From the NCBI RefSeq assembly GCF_014650675.1, contig NZ_BMVK01000005.1, positions 372,001 through 436,000 of the forward strand: a DNA stretch of 64,000 nt, in the 5' to 3' direction. Made by a program: the position numbers and the translations under genes. Source of the stretch: Streptomyces anulatus. GTDB lineage: Bacteria; Actinomycetota; Actinomycetes; Streptomycetales; Streptomycetaceae. The notes under the pieces are model-generated. The model was not told the DNA's origin, made no database searches, and saw nothing but the letters and a program-made list of their open reading frames with translations. Shown piece after piece: positions 51,884 through 59,972 of the stretch (its first letter is position 1; each line of letters opens with the position of its first letter).

Positions 51884-53152
51884 TCAGGAACCGGCGTTCA
51901 TGGCCCGGGTGATGTCCGCCGAGGCCTTCGCCGCCTCCTTCGCCGGATCGCCCCCGGTGAGCACGGCCGTCATGTAGTCCTTGATCGGGTTCTCCGCCTC
52001 GACCGCCGCCCAGCCCGGGGTGTTGGGCGTCGCGTGCCCGTTGGCCGCGCCGGCCGCCATCGCGGCGGCCCCCGGGTCGTCGGCCACGGCGGAGGCCAGC
52101 GAGGTCCGGTTCGGCACATAACTCATGGCGACGGCGAGCTTCTTCTGCCAGGTGTCCCCGGTCAGCTCCTTGATGAAGGCGACCGCCTCGTCGGGGTGGG
52201 CCGCGGCGGCCGGTACGACCAGGTCGGAGCCGCCGGTGAAGACCGCGCCGGGCGTGTCCGCCGTCCTGCCCGGGATCGGGAAGAAGGCGAGCTTGTCCTT
52301 GAGCCCGGGGTTCTGCTCCGCGATGACCCCGGCCGCGCCCGGGGTCTGGATGATCTGCGCCACCTGCCCCTGGGCCATCACTTCGGCCTGCGGCGGATCG
52401 TCCTCGTCGGAGTCCTTGGGCCCCTTGCCGAGCGCCTGGAGCTTCTTGTAGAACGCCATGCCGCGCAGCGCCTCGGGGCTGTCCAGCGCGCCGGACCACT
52501 TCCCGCCGGACTCGACGGCGAGGTCGCCGCCCTCGTCCCAGATGAACCCGGCCAGCGCGTACCACATCTGTCCGGGCAGGTAGATGCCCTGCGTGCCGCC
52601 CTTGTCGAGCTTGGCGGTGGCGTCGATCCACTGCTCACGGGTCGTGATCGCCGACGCGTCGACGCCCGCCTTCTCGAAGAGGTCGGTGCGGTAGACCACC
52701 ACCCGGTTCGCCGCGTAGTACGGGATGCCGTACTGCTTGCCCTCGTACGACCCCGGCTCGGCCAGGCCGGTCAGCCAGTCCTCGCCGTTCAGCTCCTCGG
52801 TGCGGTCGCTGAGGTCGAGCAGCCCGCCGCTCTCCGCGAACTGCGCCACCTGGGTGTTGCCCGCCTCGATGACGTCGGGGGCGTCGTTGCTCGCCAGGGC
52901 GGCGGTGATCTTCTGACCGATCCCGTCCCACTCCTGGATCTGGATCTTCACGTCGATCGCCGGGTGGCGCTTCTCGAAGTCCGCGGTGAACTCCTTCTGG
53001 AACCCGTCCGAGACGCTGTCGCGCATCAGCCAGACGTCCACCGTCGTCCGGCCGTCCCCGTTGCCGGAGTCCGTTCCGGACGACGAACTGCAGGCACTGA
53101 GCGCGGCGGTCAGGACGAGCACGGACCCACCGGCGAGCAAGCGGTACTTCAC
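51884..53152 (-). CDS. Extracellular sugar-binding lipoprotein, DasA-like
   Basis: 422 residues from the GTG at 53152, with GAGGTGAACC upstream. Lipobox LSAC, lipid Cys21, then a Ser/Gly linker. The mature part matches family 1 solute-binding proteins: VDVWLMRDSVSDGFQKEFTA, DAPDVIEAGNTQVAQFAESG, YGIPYYAANRVVVYRTDLFE. It captures sugar at the membrane for the following permeases. Cognate sugar inferred as a GlcNAc oligomer from the GH20 gene and GntR context; unproven. The divergent region to the GntR gene holds several ACTGGTC-type half-sites. Confidence 0.9.
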   Translation of the reverse strand: MKYRLLAGGSVLVLTAALSACSSSSGTDSGNGDGRTTVDVWLMRDSVSDGFQKEFTADFEKRHPAIDVKIQIQEWDGIGQKITAALASNDAPDVIEAGNTQVAQFAESGGLLDLSDRTEELNGEDWLTGLAEPGSYEGKQYGIPYYAANRVVVYRTDLFEKAGVDASAITTREQWIDATAKLDKGGTQGIYLPGQMWYALAGFIWDEGGDLAVESGGKWSGALDSPEALRGMAFYKKLQALGKGPKDSDEDDPPQAEVMAQGQVAQIIQTPGAAGVIAEQNPGLKDKLAFFPIPGRTADTPGAVFTGGSDLVVPAAAAHPDEAVAFIKELTGDTWQKKLAVAMSYVPNRTSLASAVADDPGAAAMAAGAANGHATPNTPGWAAVEAENPIKDYMTAVLTGGDPAKEAAKASADITRAMNAGS

Positions 53153-53197
53153 GGTTCACCTCGGAAGCAGAATGGATCGGACGGACCCGACGAGGCC

Positions 53198-53228
53198 TGA
53201 CCACCTGACCAGTTGTCTCCACTGGACA
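53198..53228. promoter_or_regulatory. Cluster of TGACCAGT/ACTGGACA half-sites upstream of the binding-protein gene
   Basis: TGACCA (53198-53203), TGACCAGT (53206-53213) and ACTGGACA (53221-53228) form inverted half-sites like those of the DasR consensus ACTGGTCTAGACCAGT. Probable operator for the divergent GntR regulator. Confidence 0.55.
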
Positions 53229-53360
53229 GTTCGCCTCTCGATGGGGGTTGAAGGTGGCATAGACCAATGAGGTCGTCAACCCCCTGCGTATCAGGGCGAG
53301 TTGATGATCTGCCCGTAGCCGGGCCACTGATGTCGCCTGCAGATGGAGCTACACTTCGCC

Positions 53361-53401
53361 TGACCAGCAAGCCAGTTCGGCCGCAGTGGTCGTCAACTGG
53401 T
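53361..53401. promoter_or_regulatory. Second cluster of TGGTC half-sites upstream of the GntR gene
   Basis: TGACCAG (53361-53367), CCAGTT (53372-53377), AGTGGTC (53385-53391) and AACTGGT (53395-53401) in 41 bp, just before the GntR start at 53433. Suggests autoregulation. Confidence 0.5.
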
Positions 53402-53432
53402 AAGAAAATTCGATCCGTCGGAAGGGGAACAC

Positions 53433-54272
53433 GTGGACGCGGACGTGCCGGGGACGGTGCTCAAACGGGAGCGGACCCGCGATGCCGTACTGGAGCTGAT
53501 CGAGTCGCGCAGCCCCGGGGACGCCATCCCCTCGGAACGCGCCCTGTGCGCCCTGCTCGGCGTGTCGCGGCCCACCGTGCGCGCGGCGGCCGACGAGCTG
53601 GTCGCCGCCGGGCTCCTGGTGCGCGAGCACGGCCGGGGCATGTTCGTCGCCCCCGCCAAGATCACCCAGGAACTGGTCGCCGGGGACCGGGCGCTGAGCG
53701 TGCCGCAGGCGGCGGGCGCCTGGTCGAGCCGGCTGCTGGAGTTCACCACGCTCCAGGCGGGGGCCCGCGTCGGCCGCAAGCTGCGGATGTCGCCCGCCGC
53801 CGAGATCGTCTACGTGGCGCGGCTGCGGCTGGTCGACGGTGCGCCGATGGCCATCGAGCACCTGCACATCCGCGCCGAGCTGGTGCCGGGCCTCAGTGCC
53901 CAGGAGCTGGAGAGCGGCGACCTGTACGAGCATCTGCGCTCCACGCACGGGGTGCACGTCCGCGAGGCGGTCCAGGCCATCGAGCCCACCGTCGTCACCC
54001 GCGCCGAGGCCAGGCTCCTCGACGTTCCGGAGCTGTCGCCGGCGCTGCTCTTCGAGCGGCTGACCTCCGACACCACGGGCCGCCCGGTGGAGTACGTCCA
54101 CTCGCTCTACCGGGGCGACCGCTACCGGATCGTCTCCCGGCTCGCGCTCGGCCCGGCGGCCGAGGTCGCCCCCGACCCGGAGGGGCACCACCCGGGCATC
54201 CCGCCCGGCGACTTCGCGCACGGCGACGCCATCGCCTCCTCGACCAGGGGGGACATCCAGACGGGCGGCTGA
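53433..54272 (+). CDS. GntR/HutC-family regulator, DasR-like
   Basis: 279 residues from the GTG at 53433, with AAGGGGAACAC upstream. Winged HTH (about 10-80; IPSERALCALLGVSRPTVRAAADELVAAGLL) and a UTRA effector domain (about 100-245; MAIEHLHIRAELVPGL, RPVEYVHSLYRGDRYRIVSRL). The C-terminal pattern is close to that of the GlcNAc-6-P/GlcN-6-P sensor DasR, but the N-terminal sequence differs, so it is a paralogue. It is divergent from the sugar importer-GH20 operon, the same layout as the dasR-dasABC locus, which supports a role in aminosugar control. Confidence 0.9.
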   Translation: MDADVPGTVLKRERTRDAVLELIESRSPGDAIPSERALCALLGVSRPTVRAAADELVAAGLLVREHGRGMFVAPAKITQELVAGDRALSVPQAAGAWSSRLLEFTTLQAGARVGRKLRMSPAAEIVYVARLRLVDGAPMAIEHLHIRAELVPGLSAQELESGDLYEHLRSTHGVHVREAVQAIEPTVVTRAEARLLDVPELSPALLFERLTSDTTGRPVEYVHSLYRGDRYRIVSRLALGPAAEVAPDPEGHHPGIPPGDFAHGDAIASSTRGDIQTGG

Positions 54273-54299
54273 TCACCGGCCGCCGACCGCGTTGCGCAG

Positions 54300-54319
54300 G
54301 GTGCAACTCCGGTTGCACC
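54300..54319. promoter_or_regulatory. Short perfect palindrome between the GntR and lactonase genes
   Basis: GGTGCAAC / GTTGCACC arms of 8 bp around TCCG, 28 bp after the GntR stop. May be the GntR terminator or an operator of the lactonase gene. Confidence 0.4.
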
Positions 54320-54396
54320 TCTTGTCGAACAGGCGTCGGCGGGCCAGGGTGGCGGACGCATCCGAAGCAGCCGACCCCCCACACGAGGTGCCTCGC

Positions 54397-55593
54397 ATGA
54401 ACCCAGCCCCCCACCCGCGTCCCGCTCCCGGCCTCCCCGGCCGCCGAGGTCTCCTCGGCGGTCTGCTGGCGGGAGCCGCCCTGGCCGCCGTCCCCGCCCT
54501 CGCCGCGCCCGCCCGCGCGGGGGCCCGCCCGGCCCCCGCGCCCGCCGGCCCGCGCGCCACCCGCCCGCTGCTGCTCGGCACGTACACCTCCGAAGGGGGA
54601 GGCGGTACGGGCATCGGCACCGCCGCGTACGACACCGGCACCGGCGCGATCACCCCCGGGCCGGTGATCACCGGCGTCGAGAACCCCTCCTACCTGGCCC
54701 CGCACCCCTCCGGCGCCACCGTCTACGCGGTCGCCGAGCAGGGCGCGGGCGCGGTCACCGCCGTGGCGGTCGGGCCGGACGGGACGTACGAGGTGCTCGG
54801 CAGCCGCCCCACCGGCGGCTCCGGCCCCACCCACCTCTCCGTCCACCCGTCCGGACGCTGGCTGCTGAGCGCCAACTACACCTCCGGAAGCGTCGCCGTG
54901 CACCCGATCGCGGAGGACGGCTCACTGGGGGAGTGCACCGACCTGGTCACCCACAGCTCGCCGCCGCCCGGACCCGGCCAGGGCGGACCGCACGCCCACC
55001 AGATCGTCACCTCGCCCGACGGCGGTCACGTCCTCGCCGTCGACCTGGGCACCGACACCGTGTACACGTACGCGCTCGACGCGTCCGCCGGGACGCTCAC
55101 CGAGGTCTCCCGGGCTGCTCTGGCGCCCGGCTCCGGCCCCCGCCACCTGGCCTTCCACCCCGGCGGGCGCTTCGCCTACCTGGCCTGCGAACTGGACAAC
55201 ACCATGGTCGTCTGCGCGTACGACCCCGCAACCGGCGCCCTCACCCCGGGGCCCGGGCAGTCCACCGGCACGGGGTCCGGCGTCAACTACCCCGCCCAGC
55301 CGGTGGTCACCGGGGACGGGGCGTACGTCTACCTCGCCAACCGGGGCCACAACAGCCTCACCCGTTACGCCGTGGAGGGCGGCGGGGCGGTCCTGCGGCT
55401 GCTGGACACCGTGCCCGTCGGCGGCGACTGGCCCCGCCAGCTCGCCCTGTCCCCGGACAGCTCCCTGCTCTTCGCCGCGAACCAGCGCTCCTCCACCGTC
55501 ACCGTTTTCGGGGTCGGCCCCGACGGCTCTCTCACCGGCGCGGGCGCCCCCTTCCCGGCGCCGGTCGCGGTCTGCGTCCTGCCGCTCCCGTGA
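54397..55593 (+). CDS. Lactonase-family beta-propeller protein, Tat-exported
   Basis: 398 residues from the ATG at 54397 (GAGGTG upstream). Twin-arginine signal GRRGLLGGLLAGAALAAVPAL, then a seven-bladed propeller of the 6-phosphogluconolactonase/YbhE group: LLLGTYTSEGG, NPSYLAPHPSG, GPTHLSVHPSGRWLLSANY, GPRHLAFHPGGRFAYLACE. Periplasm/cell-surface location is implied, which is odd for a pentose-phosphate enzyme, so the substrate is probably an external lactone or the protein is non-catalytic. A stem-loop follows. Its start lies 125 bp beyond the GntR gene on the same strand. Confidence 0.88.
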   Translation: MNPAPHPRPAPGLPGRRGLLGGLLAGAALAAVPALAAPARAGARPAPAPAGPRATRPLLLGTYTSEGGGGTGIGTAAYDTGTGAITPGPVITGVENPSYLAPHPSGATVYAVAEQGAGAVTAVAVGPDGTYEVLGSRPTGGSGPTHLSVHPSGRWLLSANYTSGSVAVHPIAEDGSLGECTDLVTHSSPPPGPGQGGPHAHQIVTSPDGGHVLAVDLGTDTVYTYALDASAGTLTEVSRAALAPGSGPRHLAFHPGGRFAYLACELDNTMVVCAYDPATGALTPGPGQSTGTGSGVNYPAQPVVTGDGAYVYLANRGHNSLTRYAVEGGGAVLRLLDTVPVGGDWPRQLALSPDSSLLFAANQRSSTVTVFGVGPDGSLTGAGAPFPAPVAVCVLPLP

Positions 55594-55604
55594 GCCCCGC
55601 GGCC

Positions 55605-55634
55605 GGGGCCCCGCGCGCACCGGAGCGGGGTCCC
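55605..55634 (+). terminator. Hairpin after the lactonase gene
   Basis: 10-bp stem GGGGCCCCGC / GCGGGGTCCC (one G-U pair), loop 10 nt. Confidence 0.5.
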
Positions 55635-55703
55635 GTCCAGCGGTTACAGTCGTGGCCGAGCCGCGGGAGCCCGCACCCGGGGCGAGGACATCATGGAGGC
55701 ACA

Positions 55704-55955
55704 GTGCGCTTGAGGGTGGAATTCACCACCGAGCCGTTCGATCTCGACGAGGCGCCCACCCATGCGGTGGTGGCCCGCGAGGTGATCCAGGGCGCCGGGC
55801 TCGACGCCGTCGACGTCGGCCCCTTCGGCAACACCGCGGAAGGGGGCGCGGACGAGGTGCTCACCGCCGTGGACTCCCTGCTGCGGCGGGCCCTGGCCTC
55901 GGGCGCCACCCGGGTCTCGCTCCAGGTGAACGTGATCGAGGGGGACGCATCATGA
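55704..55955 (+). CDS. Thiamine-binding-like (MTH1187/YkoF fold) small protein
   Basis: 83 residues from the GTG at 55704, with GGAGG upstream. The pattern VVAREVIQGAGLDAVDVGPFGNTAEGGADEVLTAVDSLLRRALASGATRVSLQVNV fits the small ferredoxin-like thiamine-binding (DUF77) family; written in short it is VGPFGN-x-EGG-x-DEVL. Cytoplasmic. It overlaps the next gene by four bases (ATGA), so both are co-translated. The link of a thiamine-binding-like protein to the HTH gene is unexplained; Gcl in this window does need thiamine diphosphate. Confidence 0.7.
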   Translation: MRLRVEFTTEPFDLDEAPTHAVVAREVIQGAGLDAVDVGPFGNTAEGGADEVLTAVDSLLRRALASGATRVSLQVNVIEGDAS

Positions 55956-56413
55956 CCGAATCCGTCGATCACCCTCCGGCGGCGGCCGACACCCTCGCGG
56001 CAGCGGCCGGCGCCCCTCCGGCAGCGGCGGATAACCCTTCGGCAACGGTCGACCACCCCCTCGTGTCCGCGGTCAAGCCGCTCGTCGACGCGATGGGCGC
56101 GGAGCTGCTGGGTCCGGATCAGGCCCAGCCGGACGATGTCGTGCTCGCCTGGGAGGGCCGGGACGTCATAGCCGTACGCCTGCCGCAGCTCTCCGACTCG
56201 CTGGACCACATCCTCGCTGCGATGGAACGACGGCACGGGATGCCGCTCGCCGACCTGGACCGCAAGGCCAAGCAGAGCGTCGTCCGGACCCTGGAGGCAC
56301 GCGGTGCCTTCTCCGTACGGCACGGAGTGGAGACGGTGGCGAGCGCCCTGGGCGTCTCCCGGTTCACCGTGTACAACTACCTGAACCGGGAACATGCGGC
56401 CAAGGGTGAGTAG
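55952..56413 (+). CDS. Helix-turn-helix protein with YheO-like (HTH_22) C-terminus
   Basis: 153 residues. A low-complexity Ala/Pro N-terminus (about 1-40) and a middle segment WEGRDVIAVRLP precede a C-terminal HTH (about 100-150) reading VVRTLEARGAFSVRHGVETV then ALGVSRFTVYNYLNRE, the YheO/DUF2083-type end. It is coupled to the thiamine-binding-like gene and lies directly upstream of the urate operon, but a terminator separates them, so it could act in trans as a urate-operon regulator. Inference from position. Confidence 0.75.
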   Translation: MTESVDHPPAAADTLAAAAGAPPAAADNPSATVDHPLVSAVKPLVDAMGAELLGPDQAQPDDVVLAWEGRDVIAVRLPQLSDSLDHILAAMERRHGMPLADLDRKAKQSVVRTLEARGAFSVRHGVETVASALGVSRFTVYNYLNREHAAKGE

Positions 56414-56438
56414 TTGGCCGAACACACCGAACACACAG

Positions 56439-56474
56439 GAAAGCCGCCGTCCGCATGCCGGGACGGCGGCTTTC
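56439..56474 (+). terminator. Intrinsic terminator before the urate operon
   Basis: 14-bp perfect stem starting GAAAGCCGCCGTCC, loop 8 nt, followed by TT; a classical terminator after the HTH gene. Confidence 0.88.
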
Positions 56475-56489
56475 TTCGTTCGCGAGATT

Positions 56490-56504
56490 TCAACAAAGTG
56501 TTGA
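56490..56504. promoter_or_regulatory. TCAACA-NNN-TGTTGA palindrome at the urate operon promoter
   Basis: TCAACA AAG TGTTGA, perfect 6-bp arms, overlapping the -35. The same palindrome in the same position relative to the -35 is found at the catalase gene. Confidence 0.75.
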
Positions 56505-56530
56505 CGTCGTGTTGCGGAGGGCGTTAGCTA
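56501..56530 (+). promoter_or_regulatory. Promoter of the urate operon
   Basis: -35 TTGACG (56501-56506), spacer 18 bp, -10 TAGCTA (56525-56530). Start of transcription expected near 56537, about 40 bases before uraD. Confidence 0.6.
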
Positions 56531-56577
56531 TCCGCAGCCCGAACAACGCACAGCGAAAAACAGCCACGGAGGCTCCC

Positions 56578-57114
56578 GTGACTTCGAGCTCCACACCGGG
56601 CCTCACCCGGTTCAACACCCTGGCGGACGGCGAGGCCACTCCCGCACTGCACGAGGTGTGTGCCAGTGCGACCTGGGGAAACACCATCCTCGCCGGGCGC
56701 CCGTACGCCACCGAAGAAGCCCTGCTCTCCGCGAGTGACGCCGCCATGGCGGAGCTCACCGCGGAGGACCTGGCCGAAGCGATGGCGGGCCACCCGCCGA
56801 TCGGCCGCCCGAAGCCCGGCGACCCGACCTCCTCCCGCGAGCAGCGGGGGATGGCCGGCGCCTCCGAGGAGCTCAAGACCGAGATGCTCGAACTGAACCT
56901 GGCCTACCAGGAGCGGTTCGGACATGTCTTCCTGATCTGCGCCACCGGCGCCACCGGTGAGCAGATGCGCGACGCGGTGAAGTCCCGGATCGGGAACTCG
57001 CCCGAGCAGGAGCAGGAGATCGTGCGCACCGAACTGGGCAAGATCAACCGCATCCGGCTGACCCGTCTCGTGACGGAGACCCTCGCAGAGGGCGCTCCTG
57101 CACAGGACTCTTGA
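56578..57114 (+). CDS. uraD: 2-oxo-4-hydroxy-4-carboxy-5-ureidoimidazoline (OHCU) decarboxylase
   Basis: 178 residues from the GTG at 56578, with GGAGG upstream. Catalyses the last step from urate to S-allantoin. All-helical fold; catalytic His in GHPPIGRP, then SREQRGMAGAS and ERFGHVFLICATGATGEQM, the family signature. First gene of the uraD-uraH-uricase operon, reading straight into the next gene. Cytoplasmic. Confidence 0.95.
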   Translation: MTSSSTPGLTRFNTLADGEATPALHEVCASATWGNTILAGRPYATEEALLSASDAAMAELTAEDLAEAMAGHPPIGRPKPGDPTSSREQRGMAGASEELKTEMLELNLAYQERFGHVFLICATGATGEQMRDAVKSRIGNSPEQEQEIVRTELGKINRIRLTRLVTETLAEGAPAQDS

Positions 57115-57134
57115 GATCTAGGAGAGTGACGGTC

Positions 57135-57524
57135 TTGAGTACCGACACGACCGCATCGGTGTCCACCCACATCCTGGACACCAGCATCGGCCGCCCCGCC
57201 GCGTCCGTCGCCGTCTCGCTCGCCGCCCGCAGCGGAAGCGACGCGCCGTACGTGACGCTCGGAGCGTCCGCGACCGATGCGGACGGGCGCTGCAAGGACC
57301 TCCCGGCACTGCCGGAGGGCACCACCCACGTGCGTCTCGCGTTCGACACCGAGACGTACTTTTCCAAGAAGCAAGCCGAGGCGCAGCAGGACGCCCCCCG
57401 CGTAAGGGACAGCGGCGCGTTCTTCCCGGAGGTGACCATCGCGTTCGCGGTCGCCCCGGGCGAGCACTATCACGTACCGCTGCTGCTCAACCCGTTCGGC
57501 TACTCCGTTTACCGAGGGAGCTAG
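57135..57524 (+). CDS. uraH: 5-hydroxyisourate hydrolase (transthyretin-like)
   Basis: 129 residues if started at the TTG at 57135, which has AGGAGAG at the right distance; a GTG at 57126 and a TTG at 57111 in the same frame have poorer spacing. N-terminal STHILDTSIGRPAASV and the C-terminal tetrapeptide YRGS are the diagnostic HIU-hydrolase motifs. Hydrolyses the product of uricase to OHCU. Placed between uraD and uricase, 7 bp before the latter. Confidence 0.95.
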   Translation: MSTDTTASVSTHILDTSIGRPAASVAVSLAARSGSDAPYVTLGASATDADGRCKDLPALPEGTTHVRLAFDTETYFSKKQAEAQQDAPRVRDSGAFFPEVTIAFAVAPGEHYHVPLLLNPFGYSVYRGS

Positions 57525-57531
57525 CACCGAC

Positions 57532-58455
57532 ATGCCCACGATTCTCGGCCAGAACCAGTACGGCAAAGCAGAGAACCGCGTCGTCAAGATCACGCGGGAC
57601 GGCGACACCCACCACATCAAGGACCTGAACGTCTCGGTCGCCCTCTCCGGCGACATGGACGACGTGCACTACTCCGGCTCCAACGCCAACGTCCTGCCGA
57701 CCGACACCACCAAGAACACGGTGTTCGCGTTCGCCAAGGAGCACGGGATCGAGTCCGCCGAGCAGTTCGGCATCCACCTCGCCCGGCACTTCGTCTCCTC
57801 CCAGGAGCCGATCCACCGCGCCCGGATCCGGATCGAGGAGTACAGCTGGGAGCGCATCGCGACCTCCGACGGCAACTCCAAGTTCATCGGCGCCGACGAG
57901 GTCAGGCACTCCTTCGCCCGCAAGGGCATGGAGACCCGCGTCTCCCAGATCACCTACGACGGTGAGAACTGGGAGGTCATCTCGGGCCTCAAGGACCTGA
58001 CGGTGATGAACTCGACCAACTCCGAGTTCTGGGGCTACGTCAAGGACAAGTACACGACGCTCAAGGAGGCGTACGACCGCATCCTGGCGACGGACGTCTC
58101 CGCCCGCTGGCGCTACAACTGGACCAGCGACGAGCAGCGCATGCCGAACTGGGAGAAGTCCTACGAGCAGGCGCGCAAGCACATGCTCCAGGCCTTCGCC
58201 GAGACGTACTCCCTCTCGCTCCAGCAGACCCTGTACCAGATGGGTTCGCGCATCATCAACAGCCGCAGCGAGATCGACGAGATCCGGTTCTCGCTGCCGA
58301 ACAACCACCACTTCCTGGTGGACCTCGAACCGTTCGGCCTCAAGAACGACAATGAGGTCTACTTCGCGGCGGACCGTCCCTACGGTCTGATCGAGGCCAC
58401 CGTGCTCCGGGACGGCGTCGAGCCGAAGATCCCGGTCGACATGACCAACCTCTGA
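57532..58455 (+). CDS. pucL: Urate oxidase (uricase)
   Basis: 307 residues, the usual length. Cofactor-free oxidation of urate to 5-hydroxyisourate with release of H2O2. Conserved NQYGKAENRVVKITR near the N-terminus (charge-relay Lys), VLPTDTTKNTVFAFAK (the active-site Thr) and the C-terminal FSLPNNHHFLVDLEPFGLKND, a family hallmark. Third gene of the operon. The H2O2 made explains sharing a promoter palindrome with the catalase gene. A hairpin lies between it and the permease gene. Confidence 0.97.
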   Translation: MPTILGQNQYGKAENRVVKITRDGDTHHIKDLNVSVALSGDMDDVHYSGSNANVLPTDTTKNTVFAFAKEHGIESAEQFGIHLARHFVSSQEPIHRARIRIEEYSWERIATSDGNSKFIGADEVRHSFARKGMETRVSQITYDGENWEVISGLKDLTVMNSTNSEFWGYVKDKYTTLKEAYDRILATDVSARWRYNWTSDEQRMPNWEKSYEQARKHMLQAFAETYSLSLQQTLYQMGSRIINSRSEIDEIRFSLPNNHHFLVDLEPFGLKNDNEVYFAADRPYGLIEATVLRDGVEPKIPVDMTNL

Positions 58456-58467
58456 CGCGGCACTGAA

Positions 58468-58503
58468 CCGGCCCCCGTCCGCCCAACGACGGGCGGGGGC
58501 CGG
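58468..58503 (+). terminator. Hairpin between uricase and the first NCS2 permease
   Basis: 10-bp stem CCGGCCCCCG / CGGGGGCCGG with a small inner GCCC/GGGC pair. It may end or partly attenuate the uraD-uraH-uricase message. Confidence 0.65.
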
Positions 58504-58523
58504 TCATCCCGGAGGGAACACCC

Positions 58524-59927
58524 ATGGCACAGCCTGCAACGGGGCCGGCAGAAGGCCCATGCACCACCTCACCGGCCACCGCCGCCGACACGGCGGTTCA
58601 CCCGGTCGACGAGAAGCTTCCTCCCGCGCGGCTCGTCCCCGCCGCACTCCAGCACATCGCCGCCATGTACGCGGGCGTCGTCACCCCTCCGCTGATCATC
58701 GGCCAGGCCGTCGGCCTGGACACCGCCGGGATGACCCGGCTCATCGCGGCGAGCCTCCTGATCGCCGGACTCGCCACCATCCTCCAGACGATCGGTCTCG
58801 GCCCCTTCGCCGGGAACCGGCTCCCCTTCGTCAACGCCGCCTCCTCCGCCGGGATCGCGCCGATGCTCGCCATCGCCGAGACCAGCGCACCCGGCCACCA
58901 ACTCCCCGCGATCTACGGGGCGGTGCTCGTCGCCGGAGTCTTCTGTCTGGCGGTCGGCCCCTTCTTCGGCAGACTGCTGCGCTTCTTCCCGCCGCTCGTC
59001 ACCGGTGTGGTCATCACCCTCATCGGCGTCACCCTCATGCCGGTGCCGGTCGCCTGGGCGCAGGGCGGCGACGCCACCGCCGCCGACTTCGGCGCCATGA
59101 AGTACCTGGCGCTGGCCGCCTTCACGCTCGTCGTCATCCTGCTCATCCAGCGCTTCGGCCGCGGCTTCCTCAAGCAGGTGGCCCTGCTCATGGGCATGTT
59201 CGTCGGTACGCTGGCAGCGATCCCGTTCGGACTCGCCGACTTCTCCGCGCTGAAGTCCGCACCGCTCGCCGCCCTGCCGACCCCCTTCGCCTTCGGCGCG
59301 CCGGAGTTCCAGCCGGCCGCCATCCTCTCGCTCTGCATCGTCATGCTCGTCCTGATGACGGAGTCCTCCGCCGGGATGCTCGCCCTCGGTGAGATCTGCG
59401 ACCGCCGCACCGACGGGCGCACCATCACCCGCGGCCTGCGCACCGACGGCATCGCGACCCTCCTCGGCCCGGTCTTCGGCGGCTTTCCCACCAGCGCCTT
59501 CGCCCAGAACGTCGGCGTCGTCTCGCTGACCCGCGTACGCAGCCGGTATGTCGTCGCGGCCGCCGGGGGAGCGCTCCTGATCCTCGGAGCCTTCCCGGTG
59601 CTGGGCGCGGTCGTCTCGCTCGTCCCGATGCCCGTCCTCGGCGGCGCCGGCATCGTCCTCTTCGGCTCCATCGCGGTCAGCGGCATCCGTACGCTCTCCG
59701 AGGCGGGCCTGGACGACAGCTCCAACATCATCCTGGTGGCCGTCGCGCTCGGCGCGGGCATCATCCCGCTCGCCGCGCCCACCTTCTACGCCGGATTCCC
59801 CGCCTGGGCGCAGACCGTCCTCGGCTCCGGGATCAGCGCGGGAGCACTGGTCGCGGTCGTGCTCAATCTGTTCTTCCACCATCTCGGCACCCACAGCCGC
59901 ACCGCTGTGGCACTCAAATCCTCCTAG
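58524..59927 (+). CDS. NCS2 permease (xanthine/urate type), paralogue 1
   Basis: 467-residue membrane symporter of the NAT/NCS2 family. Conserved LQHIAAMYAGVVTPPLIIGQ near the N-terminus, 12-14 helices, TESSAGMLALGEI in helix 8-10 and FPTSAFAQNVGVVSLT, the family signature (Q-N-x-G-x3-T). ATG with GGAGGGAACACCC upstream. It lies between uricase and 8-oxoguanine deaminase and is strikingly similar to the permease gene at 61713. The substrate is a purine, probably urate or xanthine. Confidence 0.92.
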   Translation: MAQPATGPAEGPCTTSPATAADTAVHPVDEKLPPARLVPAALQHIAAMYAGVVTPPLIIGQAVGLDTAGMTRLIAASLLIAGLATILQTIGLGPFAGNRLPFVNAASSAGIAPMLAIAETSAPGHQLPAIYGAVLVAGVFCLAVGPFFGRLLRFFPPLVTGVVITLIGVTLMPVPVAWAQGGDATAADFGAMKYLALAAFTLVVILLIQRFGRGFLKQVALLMGMFVGTLAAIPFGLADFSALKSAPLAALPTPFAFGAPEFQPAAILSLCIVMLVLMTESSAGMLALGEICDRRTDGRTITRGLRTDGIATLLGPVFGGFPTSAFAQNVGVVSLTRVRSRYVVAAAGGALLILGAFPVLGAVVSLVPMPVLGGAGIVLFGSIAVSGIRTLSEAGLDDSSNIILVAVALGAGIIPLAAPTFYAGFPAWAQTVLGSGISAGALVAVVLNLFFHHLGTHSRTAVALKSS

Positions 59928-59972
59928 GGTCCTGCCGTGCCCACATCGCCGATGAGAGAAGAAGGAAGCACC

